64,000 nucleotides of DNA, taken from assembly GCF_014646515.1 (NCBI RefSeq), contig NZ_BMNK01000023.1, positions 91,699 through 155,698 of the forward strand. The letters run 5' to 3'. A program made the translations under genes and the position numbers. Source of the stretch: Nonomuraea glycinis (GTDB lineage: Bacteria; Actinomycetota; Actinomycetes; Streptosporangiales; Streptosporangiaceae). The notes under the pieces are model-generated. The model was not told the DNA's origin. It worked only from the letters and a program-made list of their open reading frames with translations, and did not search any database. The first letter of the stretch is position 1, and the number at the start of each line of letters is the position of its first letter. This document shows positions 34,465 to 44,211 of this stretch, one piece after another.

Positions 34465-36384
34465 TCAGCGAATGCGCCGTCCTGTCTCGGCGCAGGAGTA
34501 CCCACCCAGCGCCTCCACCTCGGCGCGGAAGTCCGGTCGCTCCAGGAGCGCCCACAGCGGAGCCAGCGCCTCCTCCGACAGCGCGCCGGTGCGCAGCACC
34601 AGGTCGTACGGCTCCTGGGCCACCGGGACGAAGTCGAGCCCGAAGGCCCGGGCGGCGGCGAGGATCCCCAGCCCGGCGTCCGCCCGCCCGGCGGCCACGG
34701 CCGCCGCCACCGCCAGGTGGGTGTGCTCCTCGCGCGCGTAGCCCGCGATCTCTCCCGGGTCGATGCCCAGCCCGGCCAGCTGGTGATCCAGCAGCGCCCG
34801 CGTGCCGGCGCCGCGCTGCCGGTTCACGTAGTGCAGGTCGGGCCTGGTCAGGTCCTTGATCCCGGTCAGGCCGAGCGGGTTGCCGGGAGCGACGAGCAGT
34901 CCCTGGTCGCGGTGGACCAGCCGGACCACGGCGATGTCGGAGCCGGTGCCCAGCAGCCTGTCCACGTACGGCAGCGTGTACTCGCCGGTGGACGGATCCA
35001 GCAGATGCGACCCCGCCAGGTGGCACAGGCCGTCGCGCAGCGCCACCAGGCCGCCCAGCGAGCCGACGTTCGACGACGCCAGCGTGATCAGCGGGTCCGC
35101 CGCGCGCAGGGCGGAGGCCGCGAGGTCGAGCACCAGGTCGTGCGAGCCGATCGCGACGATGGTCCGGCCGATCTCGGACAGGCCGCGCAGCAGCTCGACC
35201 CGGACCTCATCCCCGGCGTGGTGGCCCTCCACCCCGGAGGGCACGACGAGCAGGCCGTCGGCGCGGACGAGTGAGGTGAGCACGCCGGCGCCCCGGGGCA
35301 ACGGGGTGGCGACGAGCCGGTCCTGCACCCGCCCGAGGCGGACCCGTACCCAGTCGTCCATGCCGATGGCGGACGGCAGCTTCCTGGCCAGGTGCGCCGT
35401 GGCCGAGGGGCGTTCGCGCGGCGCGGCGCCCTCCAGCTCGGCGAGCATCGGAGCGGCGAAGATGTCGAAGGTCAGCGCCGCCGACACCGGGTAGCCGGGC
35501 ACGCCGATCACGGGCGTCTCCGCCACCGCGCCGAGGACGACGGGATGGCCGGGGCGCACGGCGACCCCGTGGACCGCGACGACGCCGGCCCCGGCGACCA
35601 CGCGGGCGGTGTAGTCGTCGCGCCCCGCGCTGGAGCCCGCGATGAGCAGGACGAGATCGGCGTCGCGGGTGGCCTCGCGGAGGACCGTGGTGATGGCCTC
35701 GGGGTCGTCGGGGACGATCTCGGTGACGTGGGCCGCGCAGCCGGCCGCCCTGGCCTGCGCGGCCAGCATCATCGAGTTCGTGTCGAGGATGTCGCCGGGG
35801 GCGAGCTCCGCGCCGATCGGGCGGATCTCGTCGCCGGTCGGCACGATCACCACGCGCGGCGCGCGGCGGACGCCGAGCTCGACGGCGCCCGCCGCCGCGC
35901 AGGCGGCGACGTCGACGGGGCGCAGCCGGTGGCCCTCCGGGAGCAGCAGCTCGCCGGCGGCGATGTCCTCCCCGATGGAGCGGACGTGCTGGTAGGGCGG
36001 TACGGCCGCGCGGAGCTCAGCCTCCCCGTCCGGGGTGCGGTGCACGTGCTCACGCATGACCACGGCGTCGTACCCGTCGGGCAGCGGGTCGCCCGTGTCG
36101 ACCACCTCGAAGTCGCCGGCGGCGAGGAGCACCGGGCTGGTCTCGGCCGCGCCGACGGTGTCGGCGGCGCGTACGGCGATGCCGTCCATGGCGGCGGAGT
36201 CGAAGGCGGGCGAGGAGCGCAGCGCCCACACCGGCTCGGCCGTCACCCGCCCCACGGCGGCGGCCACCGGCACCCGGACCAGGCCGATCCGGGCGGGGCA
36301 GCCCGCCGCGGCACGCACCTCACGCCAGACGGCGAGGGCCCGCCCCGCCGGGACGTCGGAGACGAAGGGACTTGCTGCGCTCAT
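34465..36384 (-). CDS. moeA: MoeA-like molybdopterin molybdotransferase fused to a PBP-like domain
   Basis: 639 residues. Residues 1-405 are MoeA-like (FDSAAMDGIAVRAADTV; VVIVPTGDEIRPIGAELAPG; VIGVPGYPVSAALTF), the enzyme that inserts molybdate or tungstate into adenylated molybdopterin. Residues about 420-639 are a periplasmic-binding-protein-like domain (PBP_like) with DQGLLVAPGNPLGLTGIKDL and RQRGAGTRALLDHQLAGLGI. The same domain closes the GntR regulator at 47713. The start ATG at 36384 overlaps the upstream moeA stop (ATGA). It is the last gene of the tungsten/molybdenum operon. The added domain may bind metal oxoanion or cofactor. Confidence 0.92.
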   Translation of the reverse strand: MSAASPFVSDVPAGRALAVWREVRAAAGCPARIGLVRVPVAAAVGRVTAEPVWALRSSPAFDSAAMDGIAVRAADTVGAAETSPVLLAAGDFEVVDTGDPLPDGYDAVVMREHVHRTPDGEAELRAAVPPYQHVRSIGEDIAAGELLLPEGHRLRPVDVAACAAAGAVELGVRRAPRVVIVPTGDEIRPIGAELAPGDILDTNSMMLAAQARAAGCAAHVTEIVPDDPEAITTVLREATRDADLVLLIAGSSAGRDDYTARVVAGAGVVAVHGVAVRPGHPVVLGAVAETPVIGVPGYPVSAALTFDIFAAPMLAELEGAAPRERPSATAHLARKLPSAIGMDDWVRVRLGRVQDRLVATPLPRGAGVLTSLVRADGLLVVPSGVEGHHAGDEVRVELLRGLSEIGRTIVAIGSHDLVLDLAASALRAADPLITLASSNVGSLGGLVALRDGLCHLAGSHLLDPSTGEYTLPYVDRLLGTGSDIAVVRLVHRDQGLLVAPGNPLGLTGIKDLTRPDLHYVNRQRGAGTRALLDHQLAGLGIDPGEIAGYAREEHTHLAVAAAVAAGRADAGLGILAAARAFGLDFVPVAQEPYDLVLRTGALSEEALAPLWALLERPDFRAEVEALGGYSCAETGRRIR

Positions 36385-37601
36385 CGGTACAGGACGACCT
36401 CTACCTCGGTGCCCGCGTCCAGCCCGGTGGCCGGTTCGGGCACGACCACGTATCCGTCGGCGCGGGTCAGCACCGACAGCAGCGCCGACGGGCCGAAGAG
36501 CGGCTCCGCGACACCGTCCCGGACCCCGACCTGGACCACGTCGAGCCGGCCTGCCGCCGACGCCAGGTCGCGCGAGAGCCGCGCACGCGTGCTCGGCTCC
36601 GGTGGCGGTGCCTCGCACCCGGCGATGCGCCACAACAACGGTACCCCGACCTGCCCGAACACCACCAACGCGGACAGCGGGTTGCCCGGCAGCCCGATGA
36701 GCGGGATCCCGGAGCACTCGGCCAGCAGGGTGGGCTTGCCCGGCTTGATGGCGATCCCGTGGCACCAGACCGCACCGAGGGCGGCCACCGCGCCCGCCGT
36801 CTCGTCCCTCGCCCCGACCGACGAGCCCGCCGACACGACCACCAGGTCGGCCTCGGCCACGACCGCGGCCAGCCGGTCCTTGAGCACGCCCGGCTCGTCC
36901 GGGACGATCCCGGCGATCACCGGCTCGCCGCCCGCGTCGGCGACCAGCCCCGCCAGCGCGGAGGCCGTGGCGTCGCGTACCTGCCCGGGAGCGAGCTCCA
37001 CGGTGCCGGGTGGCACCACTTCGTCGCCGGTGGAGATGATCGCCACCCGGGGCCGGCGGTGCACGGCGACCGTGGTCACCCCCGCCGCGGCGAGGAAGCC
37101 GAGGTCAGGGGCGCGCAACGGCCGGCCGCCGGGCGCCAGGACGCCGCCCGCGGCCACGTCCTCGTCGGCGCGGACGATGCCGCCACCCGGGGCGACCGGC
37201 CGGGTCACCTCGATCGTGCCCGGCATCGTCTCCGCGGTGTACTCCACCATGACCACCGCGTCGGCGCCGGCCGGAAGCACTCCCCCGGTCGGCATCGCGA
37301 CGCAGCCGCCGGCCCGGACCGCCACGGTGGGTTCGGCGCCCATCCGCACCGCGCCCACCAGGTCCAGGTAGGACGGCAGCCCGTCGGAGGCGCCGTAGGT
37401 GTCCATCGCCCGGACCGCGAAGCCGTCCACGGTCGAACGCGCGAAGCCGGGCAGCGCGGCGGGCGCCGTGATGTCCGCGACGGGCACCCGGTGCAGCGCC
37501 GCGGACAACGGGACGCGCTCCACCGGCGTGCGATGCGCGGGCCGGAATCCGGACCGAACCTCGGCGAGGGTACGGGCGGTGAAGAACTCCTTGCCGCTCA
37601 A
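36381..37601 (-). CDS. moeA: MoeA, molybdopterin molybdotransferase
   Basis: 406 residues with the full MoeA layout: GFARSTVDGFAVRAMDTYG, IVRADEDVAAGGVLAPGG, VAIISTGDEVVPPG, SAGSSVGARDETAGAV and LIGLPGNPLSALVVF. It has no extra domain, unlike its neighbour. Two MoeA paralogues in one operon may separate molybdate and tungstate insertion, as proposed for archaea and some bacteria; that is inference. It overlaps the FDH beta stop and the next moeA start by four bases each. Confidence 0.94.
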   Translation of the reverse strand: MSGKEFFTARTLAEVRSGFRPAHRTPVERVPLSAALHRVPVADITAPAALPGFARSTVDGFAVRAMDTYGASDGLPSYLDLVGAVRMGAEPTVAVRAGGCVAMPTGGVLPAGADAVVMVEYTAETMPGTIEVTRPVAPGGGIVRADEDVAAGGVLAPGGRPLRAPDLGFLAAAGVTTVAVHRRPRVAIISTGDEVVPPGTVELAPGQVRDATASALAGLVADAGGEPVIAGIVPDEPGVLKDRLAAVVAEADLVVVSAGSSVGARDETAGAVAALGAVWCHGIAIKPGKPTLLAECSGIPLIGLPGNPLSALVVFGQVGVPLLWRIAGCEAPPPEPSTRARLSRDLASAAGRLDVVQVGVRDGVAEPLFGPSALLSVLTRADGYVVVPEPATGLDAGTEVEVVLYR

Positions 37602-39343
37602 CGGTCCGGTTGCTCTTCCGAGCCTTCGGGCCGGGGCTGCGGACGAGCCGCCGCGGCGCCCTTGTTCAGCCCGAGCACGGACACCACCGGGCCCAGCGCC
37701 ACCTGTCCGAGCCCGCAGATCGACGTCTTGCGCATGGTCTCCTCCAACTGCAGGATCCGGCCGCGCTGCGCGTCATCGAGGGCGGCGGCCCCCGAGTTCA
37801 GCGCGCCGCGCAGCACGTCGTGGGCCTTGGTGGAGCCGACCCGGCAGGGCACGCACTTGCCGCACGACTCGTTGCGGAAGAAACGCAGCACGTTCGTCGA
37901 GGCGGCCAGCAGGTCGGTGCCCTCGGCGAGCACCACCAGGGCGCCGGAGCCGAGCATGGTCCCGGCCTCGGCGAGCGTCCCGAAGTCCAGCGCCAGGTCC
38001 AGCTTGTCGGGGCCGATGAAGTTGGAGGACGCGCCACCCGGCTGCACGGCGCCGACCCGGGCGCCGCCGAGCACGCCGCCGGCGAGGTCGATCAGCGCGC
38101 GCACCGTGGTGCCCATCGGCACGCAGTAGACGCCGGGGTTCTCGACGTGCCCGGACACGGCGAAGAACTTCCAGCCGACGCAGTCACCCTCGCCCTGCTC
38201 GGCCCACCAGTCGGCGCCGCGCCGCAGGATCACCGGCACGTCGGCGAAGGTCTCCACCGAGTTGATCAACGTGGGGCGGCCGTGCAGGCCGTAGTTGCCC
38301 GGGAAGGGCGGCTTGTTGCGCGGCTCGCCCCGGTGGCCCTCCATGCACTCCAGCAGCGCGGTCTCCTCGCCGAGGATGTAGCCACCGGGCGAGACGAAGA
38401 GGTCGAGCTCGAGACGGCGGCCACTGCCGCAGGCGTTCGCGCCGATCAGCCCGGCCTCACGCAGGGCCGCGATCTCCGCGCGCAGCACGCGCTCCTCGGG
38501 GCCGTACTCGTGCCTGATGAAGATCCAGCCCTGCTCGGCGCCGACCACGGCCATGCCGAGCAGGAGGCCCTCGATCACCAGGTGCGGCTGGTCGGTGAGG
38601 ATCTGACGGTCCTTGAACGTGCCCGGCTCGGACTCGTCGGCGTTGCAGATCGCGTACTTGACACTGCCCGGCTCGGCGGCGGCGACCAGGCCCCACTTCC
38701 TGCCGGTGGGGAACCCCGCGCCACCCATGCCACGCAGGCCGGAGGCCTCCAGCGTGGCCACCACGCTCTGCGCGCTCAGCTCGCCGGCCAGCAGCGCACG
38801 CAGGCTCTCGTACCGGGTGGAGACGTCCGAACCGGCCGGGTACGGATCGTTCGGCCACGGCTCGGCGCGGGGCGTCACGACGGCCTCGCCGAGCTCCTCC
38901 TCCCGCGCGGCGGCCACGAGCGCGTCGACGTCGGCGACCGGCGCGGGGTGCTCGTTGACGGCCAGCGCCGGGGCGCTGTCGCAGCGGCCCAGGCAGGACA
39001 CCTCCACGAGCTCGATCTCGGTGTCGTCGCCGTAGCGGTCGCGTACCTCGGCGATCCGGTCATCCGCCGAGCGCAGCCAGCACGACAGGTCATGGCACAC
39101 GCTGACGGCCACCTTGGCGGGCGGGGTCGTGCGGAAGTGCGGGTAGAACGAGACGAGGCCCTCGATCTCGTAGAGCGGCCGCCGCATGGTGCGGGCCAGC
39201 TCCTCCAGCTCCTCGCGCGGCAACCAGCCCAGCCGCGCCTGGATGGCGTTGAGCGCGGGGATCAGCGACGGCCCGGGGAACTTCCCGGCCCGTGCCTCCA
39301 CTCCTGGCACCCGGGGACGTCCCAGCTCAAAACTCGTGGTCAT
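37598..39343 (-). CDS. fdhB: NAD-dependent formate dehydrogenase beta subunit (NuoE-NuoF fusion)
   Basis: 581 residues. The first ~150 are NuoE-like (LIPALNAIQARLGWLPREEL; VSVCHDLSCWLRS, later SCLGRCDSAPA, giving the four Cys of a [2Fe-2S] site). The rest is NuoF-like, with GMGGAGFPTGRKWGLV for FMN/NADH binding, YICNADESEPGTFKDR-type sequence (AICNADESEPGTFKDR), SNFIGPDKLDL-type loops and ESCGKCVPCRVGS for a [4Fe-4S] cluster. It takes electrons from the alpha subunit to NAD+. Cytosolic. It overlaps fdhA by four bases. Confidence 0.94.
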   Translation of the reverse strand: MTTSFELGRPRVPGVEARAGKFPGPSLIPALNAIQARLGWLPREELEELARTMRRPLYEIEGLVSFYPHFRTTPPAKVAVSVCHDLSCWLRSADDRIAEVRDRYGDDTEIELVEVSCLGRCDSAPALAVNEHPAPVADVDALVAAAREEELGEAVVTPRAEPWPNDPYPAGSDVSTRYESLRALLAGELSAQSVVATLEASGLRGMGGAGFPTGRKWGLVAAAEPGSVKYAICNADESEPGTFKDRQILTDQPHLVIEGLLLGMAVVGAEQGWIFIRHEYGPEERVLRAEIAALREAGLIGANACGSGRRLELDLFVSPGGYILGEETALLECMEGHRGEPRNKPPFPGNYGLHGRPTLINSVETFADVPVILRRGADWWAEQGEGDCVGWKFFAVSGHVENPGVYCVPMGTTVRALIDLAGGVLGGARVGAVQPGGASSNFIGPDKLDLALDFGTLAEAGTMLGSGALVVLAEGTDLLAASTNVLRFFRNESCGKCVPCRVGSTKAHDVLRGALNSGAAALDDAQRGRILQLEETMRKTSICGLGQVALGPVVSVLGLNKGAAAARPQPRPEGSEEQPDR

Positions 39344-42282
39344 TCAGACACTTCCCCTACTGCTGACAACGCCTCGACCTGAATCGCGCAGAACTTGAAC
39401 TCGGGGATCTTGCCGTAGGGGTCGATCTCGTCGATCGTCAGCAGGTTCGCCGCCGCCTCCCGGAAATGGAACGGGATGAAGCAGTTGCCCAGCTGCTCGC
39501 GGTGGGAGACGCGTACCTGCAGCTCGATGGCGCCGCGCCGGGAGCGCACCCGGGCCCGCTGACCGTGCGCCAGCCCGCGGTCGGCGGCGTCCTTGGGGTG
39601 CATGTACACCTCGGCGATCGGCGCGATGGCGTCCAGCGCGTACGACCTCCGGGTCATCGACCCGGTGTGCCAGTGTTCGAGCAGCCGGCCGGTGTTGAGC
39701 ACGAGCGGGTACTCCCCGTCCGGCAGCTCCTTCGCCGGCAGCCACTGCGCGGGGACGAGGTGGGCGAGTCCGTCGTCGGTGTTGAACCGCTCGTCGAACA
39801 GGACCACGGTCCCGTCGGAGTGCTCGGGGTCGTCGTTGGGGTAGAGCTTTCCGGTCAGCCCGAGGTTGTCGTGCCGCAGGTTCGCGTACGAGGGCATCAG
39901 CGCGACCATCTCGTCGAACACCTCGCTGGGAGAGGAGTAGGACCAGTCCAGCCCGATCCGCTGGGCGAGGTCCTGGATGATCTCCCAGTCCACCCGGGCC
40001 TGGCCCGGCGGGTCCAGCACCTTGCGCCCGAGCTGCACCCGGCGGTCGGTGTTGGTGTAGCTCCCCTCCTTCTCCAGGTACGACGACGCCGGCAGGATGA
40101 CGTCGGCGAACTCCGCGGTCTCGGTCAGGAAGATGTCCTGCACCACCAGGAAGTCCAGCTGCGACAGCGCCTTGCGCACCTTGTTGATGTTGGGGTCGGA
40201 CAGGAACGGGTTCTCGCCCAGCATGTACATGCCGCGTACGCCGCCGGGCTTGAGCACCGAGCCGATGATCTCGGTGACGGTGAGACCCCGGTTGGGGTCG
40301 AGCTCCGTGCCCCACGCCTCCTCGAACCGCCGGCGGGTGGCGTCCCGGTCGACGCCCTGGTAGTCGGGGAAGAACATGGGGATCAGCCCGGCGTCGGAGG
40401 CGCCCTGGACGTTGTTCTGCCCGCGCAGCGGGTGCAGCCCGGTGCCCGGCTTGCCCACGTTGCCGGTGATCGAGCAGAGCGCGATCAGGCAGCGGGCGTT
40501 GTCGGTGCCGGTGGTGTGCTGGGAGATGCCCATGCCCCAGTAGATGACGCCGGCCTTGGCCTCGCCCCAGACCCGTGCGACCTCCCGGATCAGGTCCGCG
40601 TCGACGCCGGTGATCTGCGCGGCGCGCTCCGGCGGGTATTCGTTGACCGTGCGGACCAGCTCTTCGAAGCCGGAGACCCGGGCCTTGACGAACTCCAGGT
40701 CGATCAGGCCGAGACGGATCACCTCGTGCATGATCCCGTTGTAGAACGCCACGTCGGTGCCGGGCTTGACCTGGCAGTGGTAGTCGGCGTGCTCGGCCAC
40801 GGTGTTGGCGCGAGGGTCGACATAGATGATCTTCGTGCCGCGCCGCCGGGCCTGCTTGAAGAAGGAGCTGGCGACGGGGTGGTTCGCCGTCGGGTTCGAC
40901 CCGGTGATGATGACGACCTCGGCGTTGGCGACGTCGCCGTACGTGGTCGACACCGCGCCGGAGCCGACGCCCTCGAACAGCGCGGCCACCGACGAGGCGT
41001 GGCAGAGCCGGGTGCAGTGGTCGACGTTGTTGGTGCCGAAGCCGGCCCGGATCAGCTTCTGGAAGAGGTACGCCTCCTCGTTGGAGCACTTCGCGGAGCC
41101 GAATCCCGCGATGGCGCCGGCGCCCTGCTCCGTGTGGATCTCCGTCAGCCGCCGGGCGACCAGGTCGAGCGCCTCCTCCCAGGTGGCCTCGCGGAAGTGC
41201 GGCAGCACCTCGTCGTAGTCGACCAGGCCGCCGGGCTTGCGCCGGCGGTCCTTGCCGTTCTTGCTCAGCTTGGCGCTGCGGCCGCCACCGCTGCGGTTGC
41301 CGCCGGCGCCGCCGCGTCCCCGGTCGTTGTCCGCGTCGCCGCGCACGTCCGCCGACAGCGGGCCCTTGGGATAGGACGACTCGATCCGGATCAGCGGCAC
41401 GGTCAGGCGCTGCGGCGACGCCGCGTAGTCCCAGCCGTACCGGCCCTTGACGCACAGCCGGCTCTGCGAGCCCGGCTGGTCACGGCCTTCCGCGTACGCG
41501 ATCGCACCGCGCGACCGGTCGACGTAGTAGGTGAGAGCACAGCCGACGCCGCAGTACGGGCACACGCTGTCGACCGCGTCCAGCTCCTCGCGGGGCCGGA
41601 TGGGGATGGCGTTGATCGCCTTGTTGGTCAGGGCGCCGGTGGGACAGGCCTGCACGCACTCACCGCAGGTCACGCAGGAGCTGGCGCCCATCGGATCGTT
41701 GAGATCGAAGGCGATCTTGGTCGAGTAGCCCTTGCCCGAGCGGCCGATGACGTCGTTGCCCTGGATGTCGTCGCACGCGCGGACGCAGCGGTCGCAGAGG
41801 ATGCACGCGTCATGGTCGACCGCAATCACCGGATTGGAGATGTCCAGGCCCCGGCCCGAACCGCACGGCAGGTCGGTCGTCTCCTTGGCCACGTCGAACC
41901 GATCGGCGAGGTCGAGGAGCAGGTTGTCGCCGGTGGTCGTCTGTTTCGGGTCCTCCGCGCGCGGCGGCTGGTCGGAGATCAGCAGCTCGGTCAGGGTGGC
42001 CCGGTTACGCTCCAGCTCCGGAGTGCTGGTCTTGACCTGCATGCCCTCCTCGCAGGGGCGCACGCAGGCGGCGGCGAAGGCCCGCCCACCGGTGTCCACC
42101 ACGCACATGCGGCAGACCCCGACGGGGTCATAGCGCTCGTTGTGGCACAGCACCGGAATATCTACATCCACCAGTTTCGCGGCATCGTAAATGCTGGTGC
42201 CGTCCGGGACGGTCACCGCACGGCCATCGATCTCGACCGTCACCGTCCGTACAGCCGTCGCCGGCTCGTCGAGCGTCGTCAT
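39340..42282 (-). CDS. fdhA: NAD-dependent formate dehydrogenase alpha subunit (Mo/W bis-MGD)
   Basis: 980 residues. The N-terminus holds a [2Fe-2S] domain (CHNERYDPVGVCRMCVVD), a His/Cys segment and two ferredoxin-type clusters (CILCDRCVRACDDIQG; CVTCGECVQACPTGAL). A four-Cys MopB entry (CPYCGVGCALTYYV) leads into the molybdopterin oxidoreductase domains. The active-site pair is Cys-His in HCTRLCHASSVAALFEG, so it is the Cys, not selenocysteine, type. About residues 325-370 carry a Gly/Arg/Lys-rich insertion not needed by the fold. ATG 42282 with GAGG at 5 nt is preferred to an ATG 11 codons upstream that overlaps repeats. It oxidises formate in the cytosol. Confidence 0.94.
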   Translation of the reverse strand: MTTLDEPATAVRTVTVEIDGRAVTVPDGTSIYDAAKLVDVDIPVLCHNERYDPVGVCRMCVVDTGGRAFAAACVRPCEEGMQVKTSTPELERNRATLTELLISDQPPRAEDPKQTTTGDNLLLDLADRFDVAKETTDLPCGSGRGLDISNPVIAVDHDACILCDRCVRACDDIQGNDVIGRSGKGYSTKIAFDLNDPMGASSCVTCGECVQACPTGALTNKAINAIPIRPREELDAVDSVCPYCGVGCALTYYVDRSRGAIAYAEGRDQPGSQSRLCVKGRYGWDYAASPQRLTVPLIRIESSYPKGPLSADVRGDADNDRGRGGAGGNRSGGGRSAKLSKNGKDRRRKPGGLVDYDEVLPHFREATWEEALDLVARRLTEIHTEQGAGAIAGFGSAKCSNEEAYLFQKLIRAGFGTNNVDHCTRLCHASSVAALFEGVGSGAVSTTYGDVANAEVVIITGSNPTANHPVASSFFKQARRRGTKIIYVDPRANTVAEHADYHCQVKPGTDVAFYNGIMHEVIRLGLIDLEFVKARVSGFEELVRTVNEYPPERAAQITGVDADLIREVARVWGEAKAGVIYWGMGISQHTTGTDNARCLIALCSITGNVGKPGTGLHPLRGQNNVQGASDAGLIPMFFPDYQGVDRDATRRRFEEAWGTELDPNRGLTVTEIIGSVLKPGGVRGMYMLGENPFLSDPNINKVRKALSQLDFLVVQDIFLTETAEFADVILPASSYLEKEGSYTNTDRRVQLGRKVLDPPGQARVDWEIIQDLAQRIGLDWSYSSPSEVFDEMVALMPSYANLRHDNLGLTGKLYPNDDPEHSDGTVVLFDERFNTDDGLAHLVPAQWLPAKELPDGEYPLVLNTGRLLEHWHTGSMTRRSYALDAIAPIAEVYMHPKDAADRGLAHGQRARVRSRRGAIELQVRVSHREQLGNCFIPFHFREAAANLLTIDEIDPYGKIPEFKFCAIQVEALSAVGEVSE

Positions 42283-42311
42283 CTCCACCTCATCAGTCGA
42301 GCAGTGAAGCT

Positions 42312-42333
42312 GCATACAGGATACGGCATACAG
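42312..42333. promoter_or_regulatory. Direct repeats upstream of fdhA, possible operator
   Basis: GCATACAG occurs at 42312-42319 and 42326-42333, 14 bp apart, in an AT-richer pocket inside the 109-bp gap between the AOR and fdhA genes. On the minus strand it reads CTGTATGC twice, just before the fdhA ribosome site. It may be a regulator site or an internal promoter for the FDH genes. Confidence 0.4.
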
Positions 42334-42391
42334 TATTTCGTCGCAATTGTCGCTTTTCGCGAGCCGGAGCCGGGGCCTGCACGCCGCATGG

Positions 42392-44194
42392 CTACGCCTC
42401 CAGCAGCAGACCCGGGAGATCGGCCGCCGTGACGCGCCCTTCCTCGTCCAGGCCGCGCGCGACGTAGTAACCGGCGATCATCGACCGCAGGCGGCCCGCG
42501 TCCAGCGACGCTTGGCGGCCGGAGCCCAGCTCCAGTGGCGTTTCCAGCATCCGGGCCGGTAGCGTGTCGTCGGCCGCGGTGGCCCCCTCGCGCATGTTGA
42601 ACGCGCGCTTGGCCCGGACGATCCGCCGGGCGGTCTCCCGCAACTCGGCGGCGTCCAGCCCCCACCCCGTGACCAGCGCCAGCAGCCTGGCCCACTCGGT
42701 GAAGGGGTCGTCGAAGACGCCGCGCAGGAACTTGCAGAGGATCATCGAGTCCATGACCGCGGCCCGGTCCTCGGTGTCGACCGCGGCGGCGACATGGGCC
42801 GCGCCGCCGGCCAGCCGGTCGAGATCACCCGACAGGTCGGCCTCGTAGGCGCCGGACCGGTTGTGATCGGCCCCCCTGGCGTTCACCGCGAGCCCGAGCG
42901 CCATCGCTTGCAGGCTGCGCGGCTCGTAACCGGGCAGCTCCAGCCCCTTGACCTGCGGCGCGAAGTCGATCGAGGCGTGCCCGACCACGCCGGCGGCCCG
43001 GCGCGAGCCCTGCGCGAGCAGCTCTCCGAGGCCCGGGGACCGCTCCCCGATCGCGTCCAGCGCCCGCAACAGCGCCGCGCCGTCGCCGAACCGCAGCCAC
43101 GGCTCGTCGAGCAGACCACGTTCGACGCACTCCATCGCCCACGCGATGGTGCCACCCGCCGAGATGGTGTCGATGCCCAGCTCGTCACAGCGCGCGCTGG
43201 CCGCGAACACCTCATCGGGGTCGGACACGCCGCAGAGCGGGCCGAGCGCGAAGACGTTCTCGTACTCCATCCGCTGGCTGCCGCCGCCCTTGCGCGAGTA
43301 GATGTGCTCGCAGCCGATGGAGCACGACGCGCAGCTGTTGCGCGCCACCCCCCGCAGCTCGTGCAGCTCCTCGGCGGCCAGCCGGGGCGCCCCTTCGAAG
43401 GTCGCCGCGGTGAAGTTGCGGGTGGGCAGGGTGCTGACGGCGTTGAAGGCCAGGAGGTTGGCCAGTGTGCCCAGCTCCCGGTATTTCGCGGTGGCCGGGC
43501 CGAAACTGCGCGCGCGCAGGTCCCGGGCGGCGGCGAGGACCCCCGGCTGGTCCGCGACCGACACCTTGGTCGCCGCTCTGACCAGCACCGCCTTGATGTT
43601 CTTCGCGCCCATCGTCGCGCCCAGGCCGCCCCGGCCGGCATGGCGGCCGTCATGGCTGATGGTCGCGTATCTGACCTGGCGTTCGCCCGCCGGGCCGATG
43701 GCCGCGGTGCGCCAGGTGCGGCCGAACCGCGCCTTCGCCGCGGACTCCGCCTCTGCCGCGCTCAGCCCGGCGAGCTCGGGAGCCGGTTCGAGACGTACGC
43801 CGTCGCCGTCGATCAGCAGCACCGAGAGCTCGTCGGCGCGACCCCGGATCACGATCGCGTCATGCCCGGTCAGCTTGCCGGCGATGGCGAACTGGCTGGA
43901 GGCGAGGGCGTCGGTCAGCAGCCCGGTCAGCGGCGACTTGGCCACCACCGCGAACTTCGCGCTGGTCGTCAGCGGGGTGCCGACCAGCGAGGAGAAGACG
44001 AAGGCCAGCGGCGCCTCCGGAGCCAGGGGATCGACCCCAGGGGGCGCCAGCCGGTGCATCAACCACGTGCCGAGGCCCACCCCGCCCAGGTAGGACCGCA
44101 GCACCCGCTCGTCCAGCTCGTAGGGAGCGCTGCTCGCCTGCCCGCCGACGACGTCCACGAGGAGCGCTTGTCCGAAAAATCCACCTGGCGCCAT
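42392..44194 (-). CDS. Aldehyde ferredoxin oxidoreductase family protein (tungsten-type)
   Basis: 600 residues of the AOR family, which holds a tungsto-bispterin and one [4Fe-4S] cluster. N-terminal LGGVGLGTWLMHRLAPPG and FVFSSLVGTPLTTSAKFAVV, then GRGGLGATMGAKNIKAVLV, cluster ligands CASCSIGCEH plus a late Cys (MILCKFLRG), and the pterin-binding region KGLELPGYEPRSLQAMALGL. It oxidises aldehydes or reduces acids with a ferredoxin-like partner. It lies 17 bp after the mobA-moaD gene and next to a tungstate transporter, which strongly suggests tungsten use. AOR in an otherwise aerobic actinomycete is noteworthy. Confidence 0.92.
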   Translation of the reverse strand: MAPGGFFGQALLVDVVGGQASSAPYELDERVLRSYLGGVGLGTWLMHRLAPPGVDPLAPEAPLAFVFSSLVGTPLTTSAKFAVVAKSPLTGLLTDALASSQFAIAGKLTGHDAIVIRGRADELSVLLIDGDGVRLEPAPELAGLSAAEAESAAKARFGRTWRTAAIGPAGERQVRYATISHDGRHAGRGGLGATMGAKNIKAVLVRAATKVSVADQPGVLAAARDLRARSFGPATAKYRELGTLANLLAFNAVSTLPTRNFTAATFEGAPRLAAEELHELRGVARNSCASCSIGCEHIYSRKGGGSQRMEYENVFALGPLCGVSDPDEVFAASARCDELGIDTISAGGTIAWAMECVERGLLDEPWLRFGDGAALLRALDAIGERSPGLGELLAQGSRRAAGVVGHASIDFAPQVKGLELPGYEPRSLQAMALGLAVNARGADHNRSGAYEADLSGDLDRLAGGAAHVAAAVDTEDRAAVMDSMILCKFLRGVFDDPFTEWARLLALVTGWGLDAAELRETARRIVRAKRAFNMREGATAADDTLPARMLETPLELGSGRQASLDAGRLRSMIAGYYVARGLDEEGRVTAADLPGLLLEA

Positions 44195-44211
44195 ACTCCG
44201 ACCTTACGACC

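Noticed and set aside
40950..41060. Possible selenocysteine in formate dehydrogenase
   Set aside because: The active-site position reads Cys-His in CTRLCHASS with no in-frame TGA, so no recoding is needed.
39344..41455. A 703-residue second frame within fdhA
   Set aside because: Composition is Arg/Pro/Gly-rich without domains and it overlaps a fully recognisable formate dehydrogenase frame.
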